From Zea mays (taxonomy: Eukaryota; Streptophyta; Magnoliopsida; Poales; Poaceae), in assembly GCF_902167145.1 (NCBI RefSeq), contig NC_050096.1:200896566-200960565 (forward strand): DNA of 64,000 nt, written 5' to 3'. A program made the position numbers and the translations under genes. This document shows positions 1 through 11,830 of this stretch, one piece after another. Each line of letters opens with the position of its first letter. Within the stretch, counting starts at the first letter, position 1. A model generated the notes under the pieces. The model was given only the letters and a program-made list of their open reading frames with translations. It was not told the origin of the DNA and did no database searches.

Positions 1-1947
1 GGAGGAAGTAAGTATGGTCTTGTTATAGTTGATGATTTTTCCCGCTTCACTTGGGTATTCTTTTTGCAGGATAAATCCGAAACCCAAGGGACCCTCAAGC
101 GCTTCCTAAGAAGAGCCCAAAACGAGTTTGAGCTCAAGGTGAAGAAGATAAGGAGCGACAATGGGTCCGAGTTCAAGAATCTTCAAGTGGAGGAGTATCT
201 TGAGGAGGAAGGAATCAAGCACGAGTTCTCCGCTCCCTACACACCACAACAAAATGGTGTGGTAGAGAGGAAGAACAGGACACTACTAGACATGGCGAGG
301 ACGATGCTTGGTGAATTCAAGACGCCCGAACGATTTTGGACGGAAGCCGTGAGCACGGCTTGCCACGCCATAAACCGGGTCTACTTTCATCGCCTCCTCA
401 AGAAGACTTCATATGAACTTCTAACCGGTAACAAACCCAATGTGTCTTACTTTCGTGTATTTGGGAGCAAATGCTACATTCTAGTGAAGAAAGGTAGAAA
501 ATCTAAGTTTGCTCCCAAAGCTGTAGAAGGGTTTTTGTTAGGTTATGACCCAAATACAAAGGCGTATAGGGTCTTCAACAGATCATCGGGTTTGGTTGAA
601 GTCTCTAGCGACGTTGTATTTGATGAGACTAATAGCTCTCCAAGAGAGCAAGTTGTTGATCTTGATGATGTAGATGAAGAAGACGTTCCAACGGCCGCAA
701 TGCGCACCATGGCGATTGGAGATGTGAGGCCACTGGAACAAAAAGAGCTAGATCAACCTTCTTCCTCAACAATGGTACATCCCCCAACTCAAGACGATGA
801 ACAGGTTCATCAAAAAGAGGCGTGTGATCAAGGGGGAGCACAAAATGATCATATAATGGAGGAAGAAGCACAACTGGCACCTCCTACTCAAGTTCGAGCG
901 ACAATTCAAAGGAATCATCCCGTCGACCAAATATTGGGTGACATAAGCAAGGGAGTAACTACTCGTTCTAGATTAGTTAATTTTTGTGAGCATTACTCCT
1001 TTGTCTCTTCTATTGAGCCTTTCAGGGTAGAAGAGGCCTTGCTAGATCTAGACTGGGTGTTGGCCATGCAAGAGGAGCTCAACAACTTCAAGAGAAATGA
1101 AGTTTGGACACTGGTGCCTCGTCCTAAGCAAAACGTTGTGGGAACCAAGTGGGTGTTCCGCAACAAACAAGACGAGCACGGGGTGGTGACAAGGAACAAG
1201 GCACGACTTGTGGCAAAAGGTTATGCCCAAGTCGCAGGTTTGGACTTTGAGGAGACTTATTGCTCCCGTGGCTAGGCTAGAGTCAATTCGCATATTGTTA
1301 GCCTATGCTACTCGCCATTCTTTCAGGTTGTTCCAAATGGATGTGAAGAGCGCTTTCCTCAACGGGCCAATTAAGGAGGAGGTGTACGTGGAGCAACCCC
1401 CTGGCTTTGAGGATGAACGGTACCCCGACCACGTGTGTAAGCTCTCTAAGGCGCTCTATGGACTTAAGCAAGCCCCAAGAGCATGGTATGAATGCCTTAG
1501 AGACTTTTTAATTGCTAATGCTTTCAAGGTTGGGAAAGTCGATCCAACTCTTTTCACTAAGACATGTGATGGTGATCTTTTTGTGTGCCAAATTTATGCC
1601 GATGACATAATATTTGGTTCTACTAACCAAAAGTCTTGTGAAGAGTTTAGCAGGGCGATGACTCAGAAATTCGAGATGTCGATGATGGGCGAGTTAAGCT
1701 ATTTCCTTGGGTTCCAAGTGAAGCAACTCAAGGATGGGACCTTCATCTCCCAAAGAAAGTACACGCCAGACTTGATCAAGCGGTTTGGGATGAAGGACGC
1801 CAAGCCCGCAAAGACTCCAATGGGAACCGACGGACACTCCGACCTCAACAAAGGAGGTAAGTCCGTTGATCAAAAGGCATACCGGTCTATGATAGGGTCT
1901 TTACTTTATTTATGTGCTAGTAGACCGGATATTATGCTTAGCGTATG
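1..1947 (+). pseudogene. Copia pol fragment: integrase core to reverse transcriptase (element A)
   Basis: The frame is open from base 1. It starts inside the integrase core (VIVDDFSRFTWVFF), then shows the second Asp region (IRSDNGSEF), the Glu region (PYTPQQNGVVERKNRT) and the RT domain with the catalytic YADDIIFG box near 1597-1620. A one-base insertion at about 1257-1261 (act-ta-tt instead of act-ttt, compared with element H) shifts the frame, so translation would stop at 1273-1275. The RT continues from about 1262 in the next frame. The reading frame is then cut at 1947 by element C and resumes with RNase H at 10469. Host role: none; it is the polyprotein that would copy and integrate the element. 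Confidence 0.93.
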
Positions 1948-3435
1948 TGAAAGTCGCCTAGAGGGGGGTGGATAGGCGAAACCTGAAAATTAAAACTTTA
2001 TTCCCCAACTAGATCCCTTGATTAGTGGTTAGAACAAGATATATAATTATCGGAGTATAAAAACTAAGTCCTTGCTTGTAAAGAGTATTGCTTTCAAATA
2101 ATGCGGAATTGATAAATCAATACTACTAATAAGTCTATGCGAAAAAATCACAAGGGCTTAGATAAGAAGAGCAATAACACAAGTTCAAGTTCTCTCTTGC
2201 AAGGTGTTGCTTTACTAAATGAGAATTTAACTTAAAGCAACATTAAATAGTATAAGCAAAGAATAGCACAAGAAATAAACTTGGAAAGGGAAAGATCAAA
2301 CAAATCACAAGAATAAGCACACAAGACACGGGTGATTTGTTTTACCGAGGTTCGGCCCTCGAAGGCCTAGTCCCCGTTGAGGAATCCACTTAAGGACGAG
2401 TCTTTTTCAACCCTTTCCCTCTCTCCACCGATCACACAAGGATCGACGAGCTCTTCTTCTTTTCAAGGATCACTCTCGATCCCACAAGGACCACCACACT
2501 CTTTGGTGTCTCTTGCTAGCTTTTACAAGCCTCCAAAACTTTGGAGGAAGTTCGATGGGAGTCAATACTTAACGCGCAAATGAACACAAAGATGTAGCAC
2601 ACACTATCTCTCAAGGAATCTCACAAGGCACTAGGGCTAAACTCGATTGAGTAGCTCTCAATTGCTTGCTCTCTCTTTTGTGGCACTTGTGTTGGTTGTA
2701 GTGGTCTAAATCTTGTGTATAGGATGGATCAATGAATATATGTGGTTGGGAGGGCTTGAGTATGTCAACTAGATGACTTGGAATGTTGCTTGGGCTCCCA
2801 CACTTTGAAGCGGCCGGTTGGGATGGTATTTATAGCCACCAACCAAAATCTAGCCGTTGGTGAAGTCTGCTGGCGAAAGGCGCACCGGACAGTGTCCGGT
2901 GTGCCGCCACATCATCCTACCGTTAGGTCCTGGAGCTGGTCGACCGTTGGAGGCTCTGTCCTCATGTGGCACCGGACAGTCCGGTGTTGCACCGGACAGT
3001 CCGGTGCCCCTCTAACCGCTGCTTTGACTTCTGCCGCAGCATTGTTCACTTTGCAGAGTCGACCGTTGTGCGCAGATAGCCGTTACTCCGCTGGTGCTCC
3101 GGACAGTCCGGTGACACACCGGACAGTCCGGTGAATTATAGGAGCTGCGCCTGGAAAAACCCGAAGGTGAAGAGTTTGAGCTGAAGTGCCCTGGTGCACC
3201 GGACACTGTCCGGTGGCACACCGGACTGTCCGGTGCGCCAGACCAGGGCAGCCTTGGGTTTCCTTTATGCTCCTTTCTTTTGAGACCTAACTTGTTCTTT
3301 TGATTGGTTTGTGTTGAACCTTTGGCACCTGTAGAAAATATAATCTTGAACAAACTAGTTAGTCCAATTATTTGTGTTGGGCAATTCAACCACCAAAATC
3401 AATTAGGAAATAGGTGTAAGCCTAATTCCCTTTCA
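1948..3435 (-). repeat. Element C LTR (3' LTR in element orientation)
   Basis: 1488-bp terminal repeat from tgaaagtcgcc to ccctttca. Its right part (about 2885-3235) carries a cluster of CACCGGACAGTCCGGTG-type palindromes, including spaced variants (GGACAGTGTCC). A minus-strand TATA-like box (ggtatttatagcc, about 2823-2835) sits beside them. Near-identical to 8980-10468. Confidence 0.95.
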
Positions 3436-6400
3436 ATCTCCCCCTTTTTGGTGATTGATGCCAACACAAACCAAAGCAAATATAGAGGTGCATAATTGAA
3501 CTAGTTTGCATAATCGTAAGTGCAAAGGATACTTGAAATTGAGCAAATAGAAATTCATAAGATATGCATTGATTGTTTCTTTATAATTTTAACATTTTGG
3601 ACCACGCTTGCACCACATGTTTTGTTTTTGCAAATTCTTTTGTAAATTTTTTTCAAAGTCCTTTTGCAAATAGTCAAAGGTAAATGAATAAGATTTTGCG
3701 AAGCGTTTTCAAGATTTGAAATTTTCTCCCCCTGTTTCAAATGCTTTTCCTTTGACTAAACAAAACTCCCCCTTGATAAATTCCTCCTCTTAGTGTTCAA
3801 GAGGGTTTTAAGATATTGATTTTGAAAATACTACTCTCTCCCCTTTTTTAACACAACGAGATACCAATTTGAAAGATCATACCAATTGAAAAACTCGTTT
3901 TAAAATTAGGTGGTGGTGCGGTTCTTTTGCTTTGGGCTAATACTTTCTCTCCCTTTGGCATGAATCGCCAAAAACGGATACTTGAGTGAGATATAAGCCC
4001 TTTTACTTTCTCTCCCCCTTTGGCAAATAATATATGAGTGAAGATTGTACCAAATGTGGAGAGACGGCGGAATACCGGCAAAGAGTGGATAATACCAATG
4101 GAGTTGAGTGGAAGCGATGTCTTTGCCGAATACTCCATTTCCCTTTCAATCTAAGACTTAATACATGAGATGCTTATGAAAACATATTAGTCTTAGCCTT
4201 GGCACAATAGAGATAGGAGTTATGCAAATGTACCAAAGGAAAGAGACATGATTAAAAGGATATGTCAATGAAGCTTAAACAATTCTATATAATATAGATT
4301 TCTCCCCCTAAATATGTGCTTTTGAGAGGAATACAAATTTTTGGTCTTAAATGCCAAGTGCACATAATTAGGTTAATGAGATCATGTCTATATCATAGAG
4401 AATGTGAAGTGCATTGTGTCATAGTATAAGTGTGATGTTCATGACATTTTATGCACTTATGAAAGCATGTTATAAATATCTCAAGCATTTACCCTTAAAG
4501 ATTTCAAAGAGACTTAAGGACCATCCACCTTTGGAACAAAGGCAGCTTATCCTCGTTACAAGGTTAAGCTTTAAGCTCCTTGACAACAAAATTACTTCAC
4601 CCAGTTTAAACAAAGATGTAAGAATGAATGTTTGAGAAGTTAAACTAGGTATGAAGCAGGGTTAATGCATGAACATGCTTTCTCTTCCTTTTAAACATGA
4701 TATACAAGTAATGTAGGAAGATTTTAGGTACAAGTATGAATGAGATGGAGTAGTTTTACCCTTTTGTACCTTTACATAGAGATGCTCTCTTCATTGTGCT
4801 TTGTCCTTAGTCTTAGTCGCTTAAGACCTATACTCAAGACAATATATGAAAATATTTTGCACAAGAGAGAGTTCTACAACTAGTGATCCTCTTCTAAATC
4901 AAGTTATTATATATCAAGTAGATCACAAGTTGCATAAATGTATCATGAATTCTCCTTTTAACTTAGTGCATATCAAGAGAGATGTCGATTGAAATTAATT
5001 GAAATAAGATTGAAATTTCATGAGGCACTAAGAAGCATGAGTGATAATTGAAGTTATTCAATGATCAGACAACAGATGCGATCAAAAGAACAACATAGGT
5101 ATTAGATTTTCAATCAAGCTTAAAAATAGGAGAATCCAATAAACATGCTACTTTAACAATGAAAGCTACAATCCTTGATAAAGGTGACATTATTTTACCA
5201 AGTTGGATTGAAATGTAGTAGCATTCCTTATGAGAAACTTGTTCTCATACATGAGACTATATGAGATTACTAAGATAATATAATCAAGATATAGAAATAC
5301 GCTCCCCCTAGATATGCATCAAGAATGAAAGAAATGGGTGAATGCATCCACTAATAAAGACAAATAGGGAGAAGCACTATTTATCTTGATCAAGGCTTAA
5401 AAGATTTGCAATAAGCAATTTTTGCCTAGTATTCTCATAATGAAAAGATTTAGAATGCTTACAACCACACCGTTGAATGTTTTGAAGATCTCATTATCCA
5501 AGTAGGTGTTGTTGCCCTTGATGTCTTTCCTTTTCATTTGAGTGTCCTCCCTTTATGGTCGACCCCTTTTTCCTTTCAAACTTATTGAAAATACTTAAGA
5601 GAGATGTTAATAGCACAAGGGAGTAAATGATGAATGATGGTTTCTTTAGATAGAAAATAAGAACAATTCATTATCCATAAGTCACATATACATGAAGTAA
5701 ACTTCTTAACATTAGTGCACATCAAAAGAAATATGCACTCTTTAAACATTTTGATCAATCATAGGAAATTTACTTCTTCATATTGAATTTATTAAACATT
5801 ACTTGGAAGCAAATCAATATGAGAACATATATAGCAAATGTATGAAATCGATTCTAATGGATAAGTGCATTAATGAGAAAGGGATTGAATGCACATCTTA
5901 GCCAATTTAAGTTTAATAAAGAATCTATTTCTTCACAAAGATATAATTAGAGTGAACAATCATTGATGGGAACTAAATTAAAGAGATGAGTTCCCATACC
6001 TTTGCTTTGACCTTTCTTCCTTTTGGGTGAAGAGTACTCTTTGAGGCTTGTGGCTTTAACCTTGCACTTACTCTCTTGTAGATTTTCATAAGTAGGCTCA
6101 AGAGAAATGTTAATAGCAACACAAGCACTAGTTTCCCTTTTTGTAATCATTTTTGATAAGGAATGAAAAGTGAATTACTAAAGCATGGAAACTTTATAAT
6201 ATGAACTAGATTATCCCTTGAAGTATGCTTAGTTTTAACTTATGAAACAAGCATAGTAAGTCCTTTAAGATTACGGGGATAAATCTAATTCATAACATGG
6301 AGAGCAATAAATGTAGAAGAATCATATCCAATATAAGCAAGAAGCATAACAACATAAGTCATTGGATTGACTTTTCTTTTTATGTTAAATTACGCATCTC

Positions 6401-7049
6401 CAAAGAGGAACATATTCTCTATTAGTGAGACTACATGGGTTACTTAGATAAAAGCATTAGTCTCACTATTCTAGTTATAGAGAGAATCTTCCTCTTGTAG
6501 GTGTCGTAGGGATTTGAATTCCTTACATTACACCCTATTCTTTTAGGAACTTGGAATATCTCTCTACATCTAGAATCATGGCAATAATAAGATAATAAGT
6601 GTAAAACATGCCATGAGTTGCTTAATAATTTAAAACATGTAGATTGCCATAGTATAGAAATGATGAATGTACAATCTACCATATGGGAGGAATTTCTTCA
6701 AAGAATGGTGATATAATTTAAAGATATTTGAAGTGCTTCATTTTTCTACAAGACATATAAGAATTGATATTCTAAGATACTTGCACTTAAAAGCATAAAT
6801 GTTACCATCCTTTGGCTTTCCTCCATGTTGTAGGTCTTGACTTTTCGGCATAGGATTAATTCGTTATTTCCTACAACATCAATATCTTCCCGAGATGATA
6901 TGAGTTTTAGACATAATAATTTGAAATAACCTTGGATCAATCTTGGATATGTAGATCATTGTGGATTGATAGCTTGAGTTGATAAGAATTGAATTGACTC
7001 TTTCAAGCATCCCAAGGCTTCATATCATCTCCTTCTCCTGCAAACCTTG
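3436..7049 (-). other. Element C internal non-coding region with repeated polypurine tracts
   Basis: About 3.6 kb of AT-rich sequence without any credible open frame on either strand, occupying the place where pol would normally be. Read on the minus strand it contains several purine runs of the GGGGGAG type (about 3726, 3768, 4011, 4304 and 5303), besides the one touching the LTR at 3437-3450. Such multiplied polypurine tracts are a known feature of Sirevirus 3' internal regions. Small frames here have no recognisable content and are not called. Confidence 0.7.
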
Positions 7050-8930
7050 TCAAGCATGTTTTGGTACCCATCGCTTGATGGGTCCATCATGGTTAGTCAA
7101 CAAAGATCTAGGAACCCAAGAGTCCTTTGTGTTAGCACTTGGTAAACTCATTACCTTTCTAACACAAGTTGCAATTTTGGGTTGCCTAGTTATATGGGAT
7201 TTAATTGACAAGCTAGGAGTGGAATAGTTACCAATGGGACAATCCTTGCATTGATGTCCCTTTTTCCGGCATGTGTAGCATAGGCGTTTTCCAAGTTTTG
7301 AAGATTTCTTCTTTCCTTGTTTGTAGCTTGCTACATGGTTAGTAAAAACTTTCTTTTCTAACCCTATGCCCTTTTGTTTTAAATGGGGACAAGATTTAAT
7401 AAAGTGTCCCTTCTTTGAACATTTAAAACAAGGTTTATCATCCTTGTTAATAATCAAGCCATTTTTAATATAGGGACATGATCTAATCAAGTGCCCCTCT
7501 TTAAAGCATTCACTACACTTCTTGATTCTATTTGTATGAAGTGTAACTTGATTATTACCTTGGATGTTACCTTTTATGGAGGCATGGTTGAGGCTTTTGG
7601 AAGAGGTATTGATTTTATTCTTTTGCTTCCTCCTCTTGGCAATCCTCAAGTCCTTGACATTTTCTTCAAGTGATTTAGTGCATGCCTCGGTTGTTCCCGT
7701 CTCAAGCTTCTTCACCATGTGATCGCGGTTATCTTGAGAAGGTTGAGTAATGCATTTCCCTTTTAGTTGAGTCAAACTCGTTTTTAGCCTCTCATTTTCT
7801 TCTTTGAGCTTTTGATATGTATCATCGTTTTCTCCTGCAGATTCTAGCTCAAAGGAAGATTTGCTTGTCGACGGACAACAAGCATTAGCACATGGTAATA
7901 TAGTTTCAATTTGAATACATGTGCAAGAGTGAGGTTGTTGACATTTTAAGTTTTCTATCACAACCTCATGAGCTACATTTAATATGATATGATCATCCAT
8001 AAGATTTTCATGAGATCTTAGAAGCATATCATATTTATCTTGAAAAGCTAGATTTTCAACTTTTAGCTTTTCTATTTGGTCCTTAAGCAAGGTATTCCTA
8101 TTTACTAATTGAGCAATACAATGTAAAGCGTTATCTTGCTCAATCGAAACAGTTTCATACCTTTGGACCAAATCAACATGAGAGCACTTTAGCTCCTCAT
8201 GTTCTTTAGTCAACTCGTCAAAGTGTAGCATCTTCATGGAGAGAACATCTTCTACTCTTTGACGAGCTTCGCTTTGCTCTCTCGCTCTTTCTAGAAGTTT
8301 GAGCATGACCGCCTTATCTTCTTGGCTTAGGCGAGCGTAGAGTTGCATAAAGCTTCTTTCTTCCTCCTCATCCTCATTTGTCCTTCCGCTATCATTTTCA
8401 TAAGCCACACAACATATGTGGGAATCGAAATGGGAAGACAAACCTTTTGGAGAGGTGGATTCATCGTTTGGTCTCCATCATTCATTTTCTTCTTCTTCCT
8501 TGCAAGGGTTAGTATCACAAATACCAAAGGAAGTAGAGGCATAAAATGAACTATCATGTTTGGACTTATCAAATTTATTTTTAATTCTAGTCCAAATATC
8601 ATGCACATCATAAATGGATTCGTCATTATTTGATATGAAGGCATGATAATCCTCATTGCTAAGAGAATTGCTTAAGATGTCATAAGCTAGGTAGTTCAAG
8701 CGAAAACATCTTTGATCCTCATCGGAGATAATTTTTCCATTATAACCAGGAGGGAAGATACTCTTGTCTATAATTTGTGCTAATTGTGGATCTACAGTTC
8801 TAAAGGCATTTATAACCCTAGTAGACCAAGAATCATAATTAGAACAATTGGAAAGTAATATTTCAAGAGTTACCTCATTGATCTCCTTCGGAGTTGTCTT
8901 CTTGTTCTTTTGGGATCTTCTACGAGCCAT
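7050..8930 (-). pseudogene. Element C gag with three CCHC zinc knuckles, one in-frame stop
   Basis: Capsid/nucleocapsid protein of element C. The start is the ATG at 8928-8930 (MARRRSQKNKK). An N-terminal UBN2-type gag domain follows, then one in-frame TGA at 8478-8480 (after KEEEENE). The same frame then continues for about 475 codons: a long coiled-coil stretch and three tandem CX2CX4HX4C knuckles (CSECFKEGHLIRSC, CFKCSKKGHFIKSC, CYTCRKKGHQCKDC), ending near the WVPK motif typical of maize Copia gags. Copia gags usually have one knuckle; A-type and B-type relatives in this window have one. The stop may be a disabling mutation or a readthrough site; the sequence alone cannot tell. Confidence 0.85.
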
Positions 8931-8965
8931 CACTTCGAGTTGTTAGACTCAATATGAAGTGCCTA

Positions 8966-8977
8966 GCTCTGATACCA
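8966..8977 (-). other. Primer binding site of element C (initiator tRNA-Met)
   Basis: Minus strand reads TGGTATCAGAGC, the usual Ty1/copia primer site complementary to the 3' end of initiator tRNA-Met, two bases inside the LTR at 8980. It fixes the orientation of C as minus. Confidence 0.95.
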
Positions 8978-8979
8978 AT

Positions 8980-10468
8980 TGAAAGTCGCCTAGAGGGGGG
9001 GTGGATAGGCGAAACCTGAAAATTAAAACTTTATTCCCCAACTAGATCCCTTGATTAGTGGTTAGAACAAGATATATAATTATCGGAGTATAAAAACTAA
9101 GTCCTTGCTTGTAAAGAGTATTGCTTTCAAATAATGCGGAATTGATAAATCAATACTACTAATAAGTCTATGCGAAAAAATCACAAGGGCTTAGATAAGA
9201 AGAGCAATAACACAAGTTCAAGTTCTCTCTTGCAAGGTGTTGCTTTACTAAATGAGAATTTAACTTAAAGCAACATTAAATAGTATAAGCAAAGAATAAC
9301 ACAAGAAATAAACTTGGAAAGGGAAAGATCAAACAAATCACAAGAATAAGCACACAAGACACGTGTGATTTGTTTTACCGAGGTTCGGCCCTCGAAGGCC
9401 TAGTCCCCGTTGAGGAGTCCACTTAAGGACGGGTCTTTTTCAACCCTTTCCCTCTCTCCACCGATCACACAAGGATCGGCGAGCTCTTCTTCTTTTCAAG
9501 GATCACTCTCGATCCCACAAGGACCACCACACTCTTTGGTGTCTCTTGCTAGCTTTTACAAGCCTCCAAAACTTTGGAGGAAGTTCGATGGGAGTCAATA
9601 CTCCACGCGCAAATGAACACAAAGATGTAGCACACACTATCTCTCAAGGAATCTCACAAGGCACTAGGGCTAAACTCGATTGAGTAGCTCTCAATTGCTT
9701 GCTCTCTCTTTTGTGGCACTTGTGTTGGTTGTAGTGGTCTAAATCTTGTGTATAGGATGGATCAATGAATATATGTGGTTGGGAGGGCTTGAGTATGTCA
9801 ACTAGATGACTTGGAATGTTGCTTGGGCTCCCACACTTTGAAGTGGCCGGTTGGGATGGTATTTATAGCCACCAACCAAAATCTAGCCGTTGGTGAAGTC
9901 TGCTGGAGAAAGGCGCACCGGACAGTGTCCGGTGTGCCGCCACGTCATCCTACCGTTAGGTCCTAGAGCTGGTCGACCGTTGGAGGCTCTGTCCTCATGT
10001 GGCACCGGATAGTCCGGTGTTGCACCGGACAGTCCGGTGCCCCTCTGACCGCTGCTCTGACTTCTGCCGCAGCACTGTTCACTTTGCAGAGTCGACCGTT
10101 GTGCGCAGATAGCCGTTACTCCGCTGGTGCTCCGGACAGTCCGGTGACACACCGGACAGTCCGGTGAATTATAGGAGCTGCGCCTGGAAAAACCCGAAGG
10201 TGAAGAGTTTGAGCTGAAGTGCCCTGGTGCACCGGACACTGTCCGGTGGCACACCGGACTGTCCGGTGCGCCAGACCAGGGCAACCTTGGGTTTCCTTTA
10301 TGCTCCTTTCTTTTGAGACCTAACTTGTTCTTTTGATTGGTTTGTGTTGAACCTTTGGCACCTGTAGAATATATAATCTTGAACAAACTAGTTAGTCGAA
10401 TTATTTGTGTTGGGCAATTCAACCACCAAAATCAATTAGGAAATAGGTGTAAGCCTAATTCCCTTTCA
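8980..10468 (-). repeat. Element C LTR (5' LTR in element orientation)
   Basis: 1489-bp repeat nearly identical to 1948-3435. It ends at the TSD gtatg (10469-10473), after which element A's RNase H resumes. Carries the same palindrome cluster (about 9917-10270) and TATA-like box. Confidence 0.95.
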
Positions 10469-11073
10469 GTATGCATGTGTGCTAGATTTCAATCCGATCC
10501 AAGGGAGTGTCACTTAGTGGCTGTGAAGCGGATTCTTAGATATTTAGTCGCTACGCCTTGCTTCGGGATCTGGTATCCAAAGGGGTCTACCTTTGACTTA
10601 ATTGGATATTCAGACTCCGACTATGCTGGATGTAAGGTCGATAGGAAGAGTACATTGGGGACGTGCCAATTCTTAGGAAGGTCCCTGGGGTCATGGAGCT
10701 CTAAGAAACAAACCTCTGTTGCCCTATCCACCGCTGAGGCCGAGTATGTTGCCGCAGGACAGTGTTGCGCGCAACTACTTTGGATGAGGCAAACCCTCAG
10801 GGACTTTGGCTACAATCTGAGCAAAGTCCCACTCCTATGTGATAATGAGAGTGCTATCCGCATGGCGGATAATCCTGTTGAACACAGCCGCACAAAGCAC
10901 ATTGACATCCAGCATCACTTTTTGAGAGACCACCAGCAAAAGGGGATATCGAAGTGTTTCATGTTAGCACCGAGAACCAGCTAGCTGATATCTTTACCAA
11001 ACCTCTAGATGAGTCGACCTTTTGCAAGCTGCATAGTGAACTAAATGTCTTAGATTCGCGGAACCTGGATTGA
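10469..11073 (+). pseudogene. Copia RNase H, C-terminal end of element A pol
   Basis: Continuation of the pol interrupted at 1947: [14 protein letters not shown]..., then the RNase H core ([37 protein letters not shown]). One G is missing at about 10942-10945 compared with element H, so the frame leaves RNase H and stops at 10982-10984. The normal end ([11 protein letters not shown]...NLD) follows in the next frame with stop TGA 11071-11073. Confidence 0.92.
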
Positions 11074-11830
11074 TTTATAGCATACATGTGCTTTATGCAT
11101 TGATCATGTTCCTTAATGCATTTTGTTGTTTATTTATGGTGCTCAAGTTGTACAAGCACTCCCCGGACCTCACAAGTCCATCTGCAAGTGCTGCACATAT
11201 TTAGGGGGAGATGTGCTACAACTTGACCCTTTGAGACTAATTGTGTGCTTGAGTTTGCTTAATTTAGTCTCAAAGCAGGTTTGAAAGGGAAAAGGTGGAC
11301 TTGGACCATGCAAGACTTCCACTGCACTTCGATGAAAGAGTAACTAATTCCAAGTTCATCTTTGTACTCTTATTGCCTTTTTACTCTTAGTTGAAGATTT
11401 TTGTGAGGCAATGGGGTTATAGGGCCGAGATTGATCCCGTTTTGGTGCTTGATGCCAAAGGGGGAGAAAATAAGGCCAAAGCAAGAAATGGATCGGCTAC
11501 CACTTGAGAGTTTTGAAAAAGTAGAGTTTTTGTTTGTCAAAATACTCTTGTTTGTCTCTTATTGTCAAAAGTTGATCTCTTGTGGGGAGAATATTTGATT
11601 ATGGGAAATAGGGGGAGTTTTTGAATCTTTGATCAATTTCTCTTGAAATATCTCTCTTTATGTTTCAACAAGTGTGTTTGACTTGCAAAAACAAACCAAG
11701 TGGTGGCAAAGAATGATCCATATATGCCAAATTTGAATCAAAACAATTTTGAGTTCTCATTTGTATTGATGTTGCACTTTCTTTAGTTGCTTTTTATTGT
11801 GTTGGCATAAATCACCAAAAAGGGGGAGAT
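11074..11830 (+). other. Element A 3' untranslated region with multiple polypurine tracts
   Basis: Non-coding stretch between pol and the 3' LTR. Purine runs AGGGGGAGA or close variants occur at about 11201, 11459, 11612 and 11820-11829, the last directly touching the LTR and being the functional position. The repeated tracts match the multiple-PPT organisation described for Sireviruses. Confidence 0.75.

Larger units (their letters stand above)
1948..10468 (-). mobile_element. Element C: gag-only Copia-type LTR retrotransposon, complete with TSD
   Basis: 8521-bp element lying in the minus orientation inside element A's pol. It has two full LTRs (1948-3435 and 8980-10468), both TGAAAG...CTTTCA, and a perfect 5-bp target duplication gtatg (1943-1947, 10469-10473). 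A primer site for initiator tRNA-Met lies at 8966-8977 and a polypurine tract next to the left LTR. The only coding region is gag (7050-8930). No protease, integrase, RT or RNase H can be seen on either strand, so it must depend on an autonomous partner. LTR structure and primer site match the family of B, D and E, but its gag is different. By eye the LTRs differ by about 19 substitutions and one base in a G run. Confidence 0.93.

Noticed and set aside
629..1293. Minus-strand frames opposite element A pol
   Set aside because: Antisense shadows of the pol frame; composition mirrors it and there is no motif.
2377..3389. Short frames inside element C LTRs (Ser/Pro and Gly/Thr-Val-Arg-rich)
   Set aside because: They translate the palindrome repeats and non-coding LTR; the same frames appear in every LTR copy.
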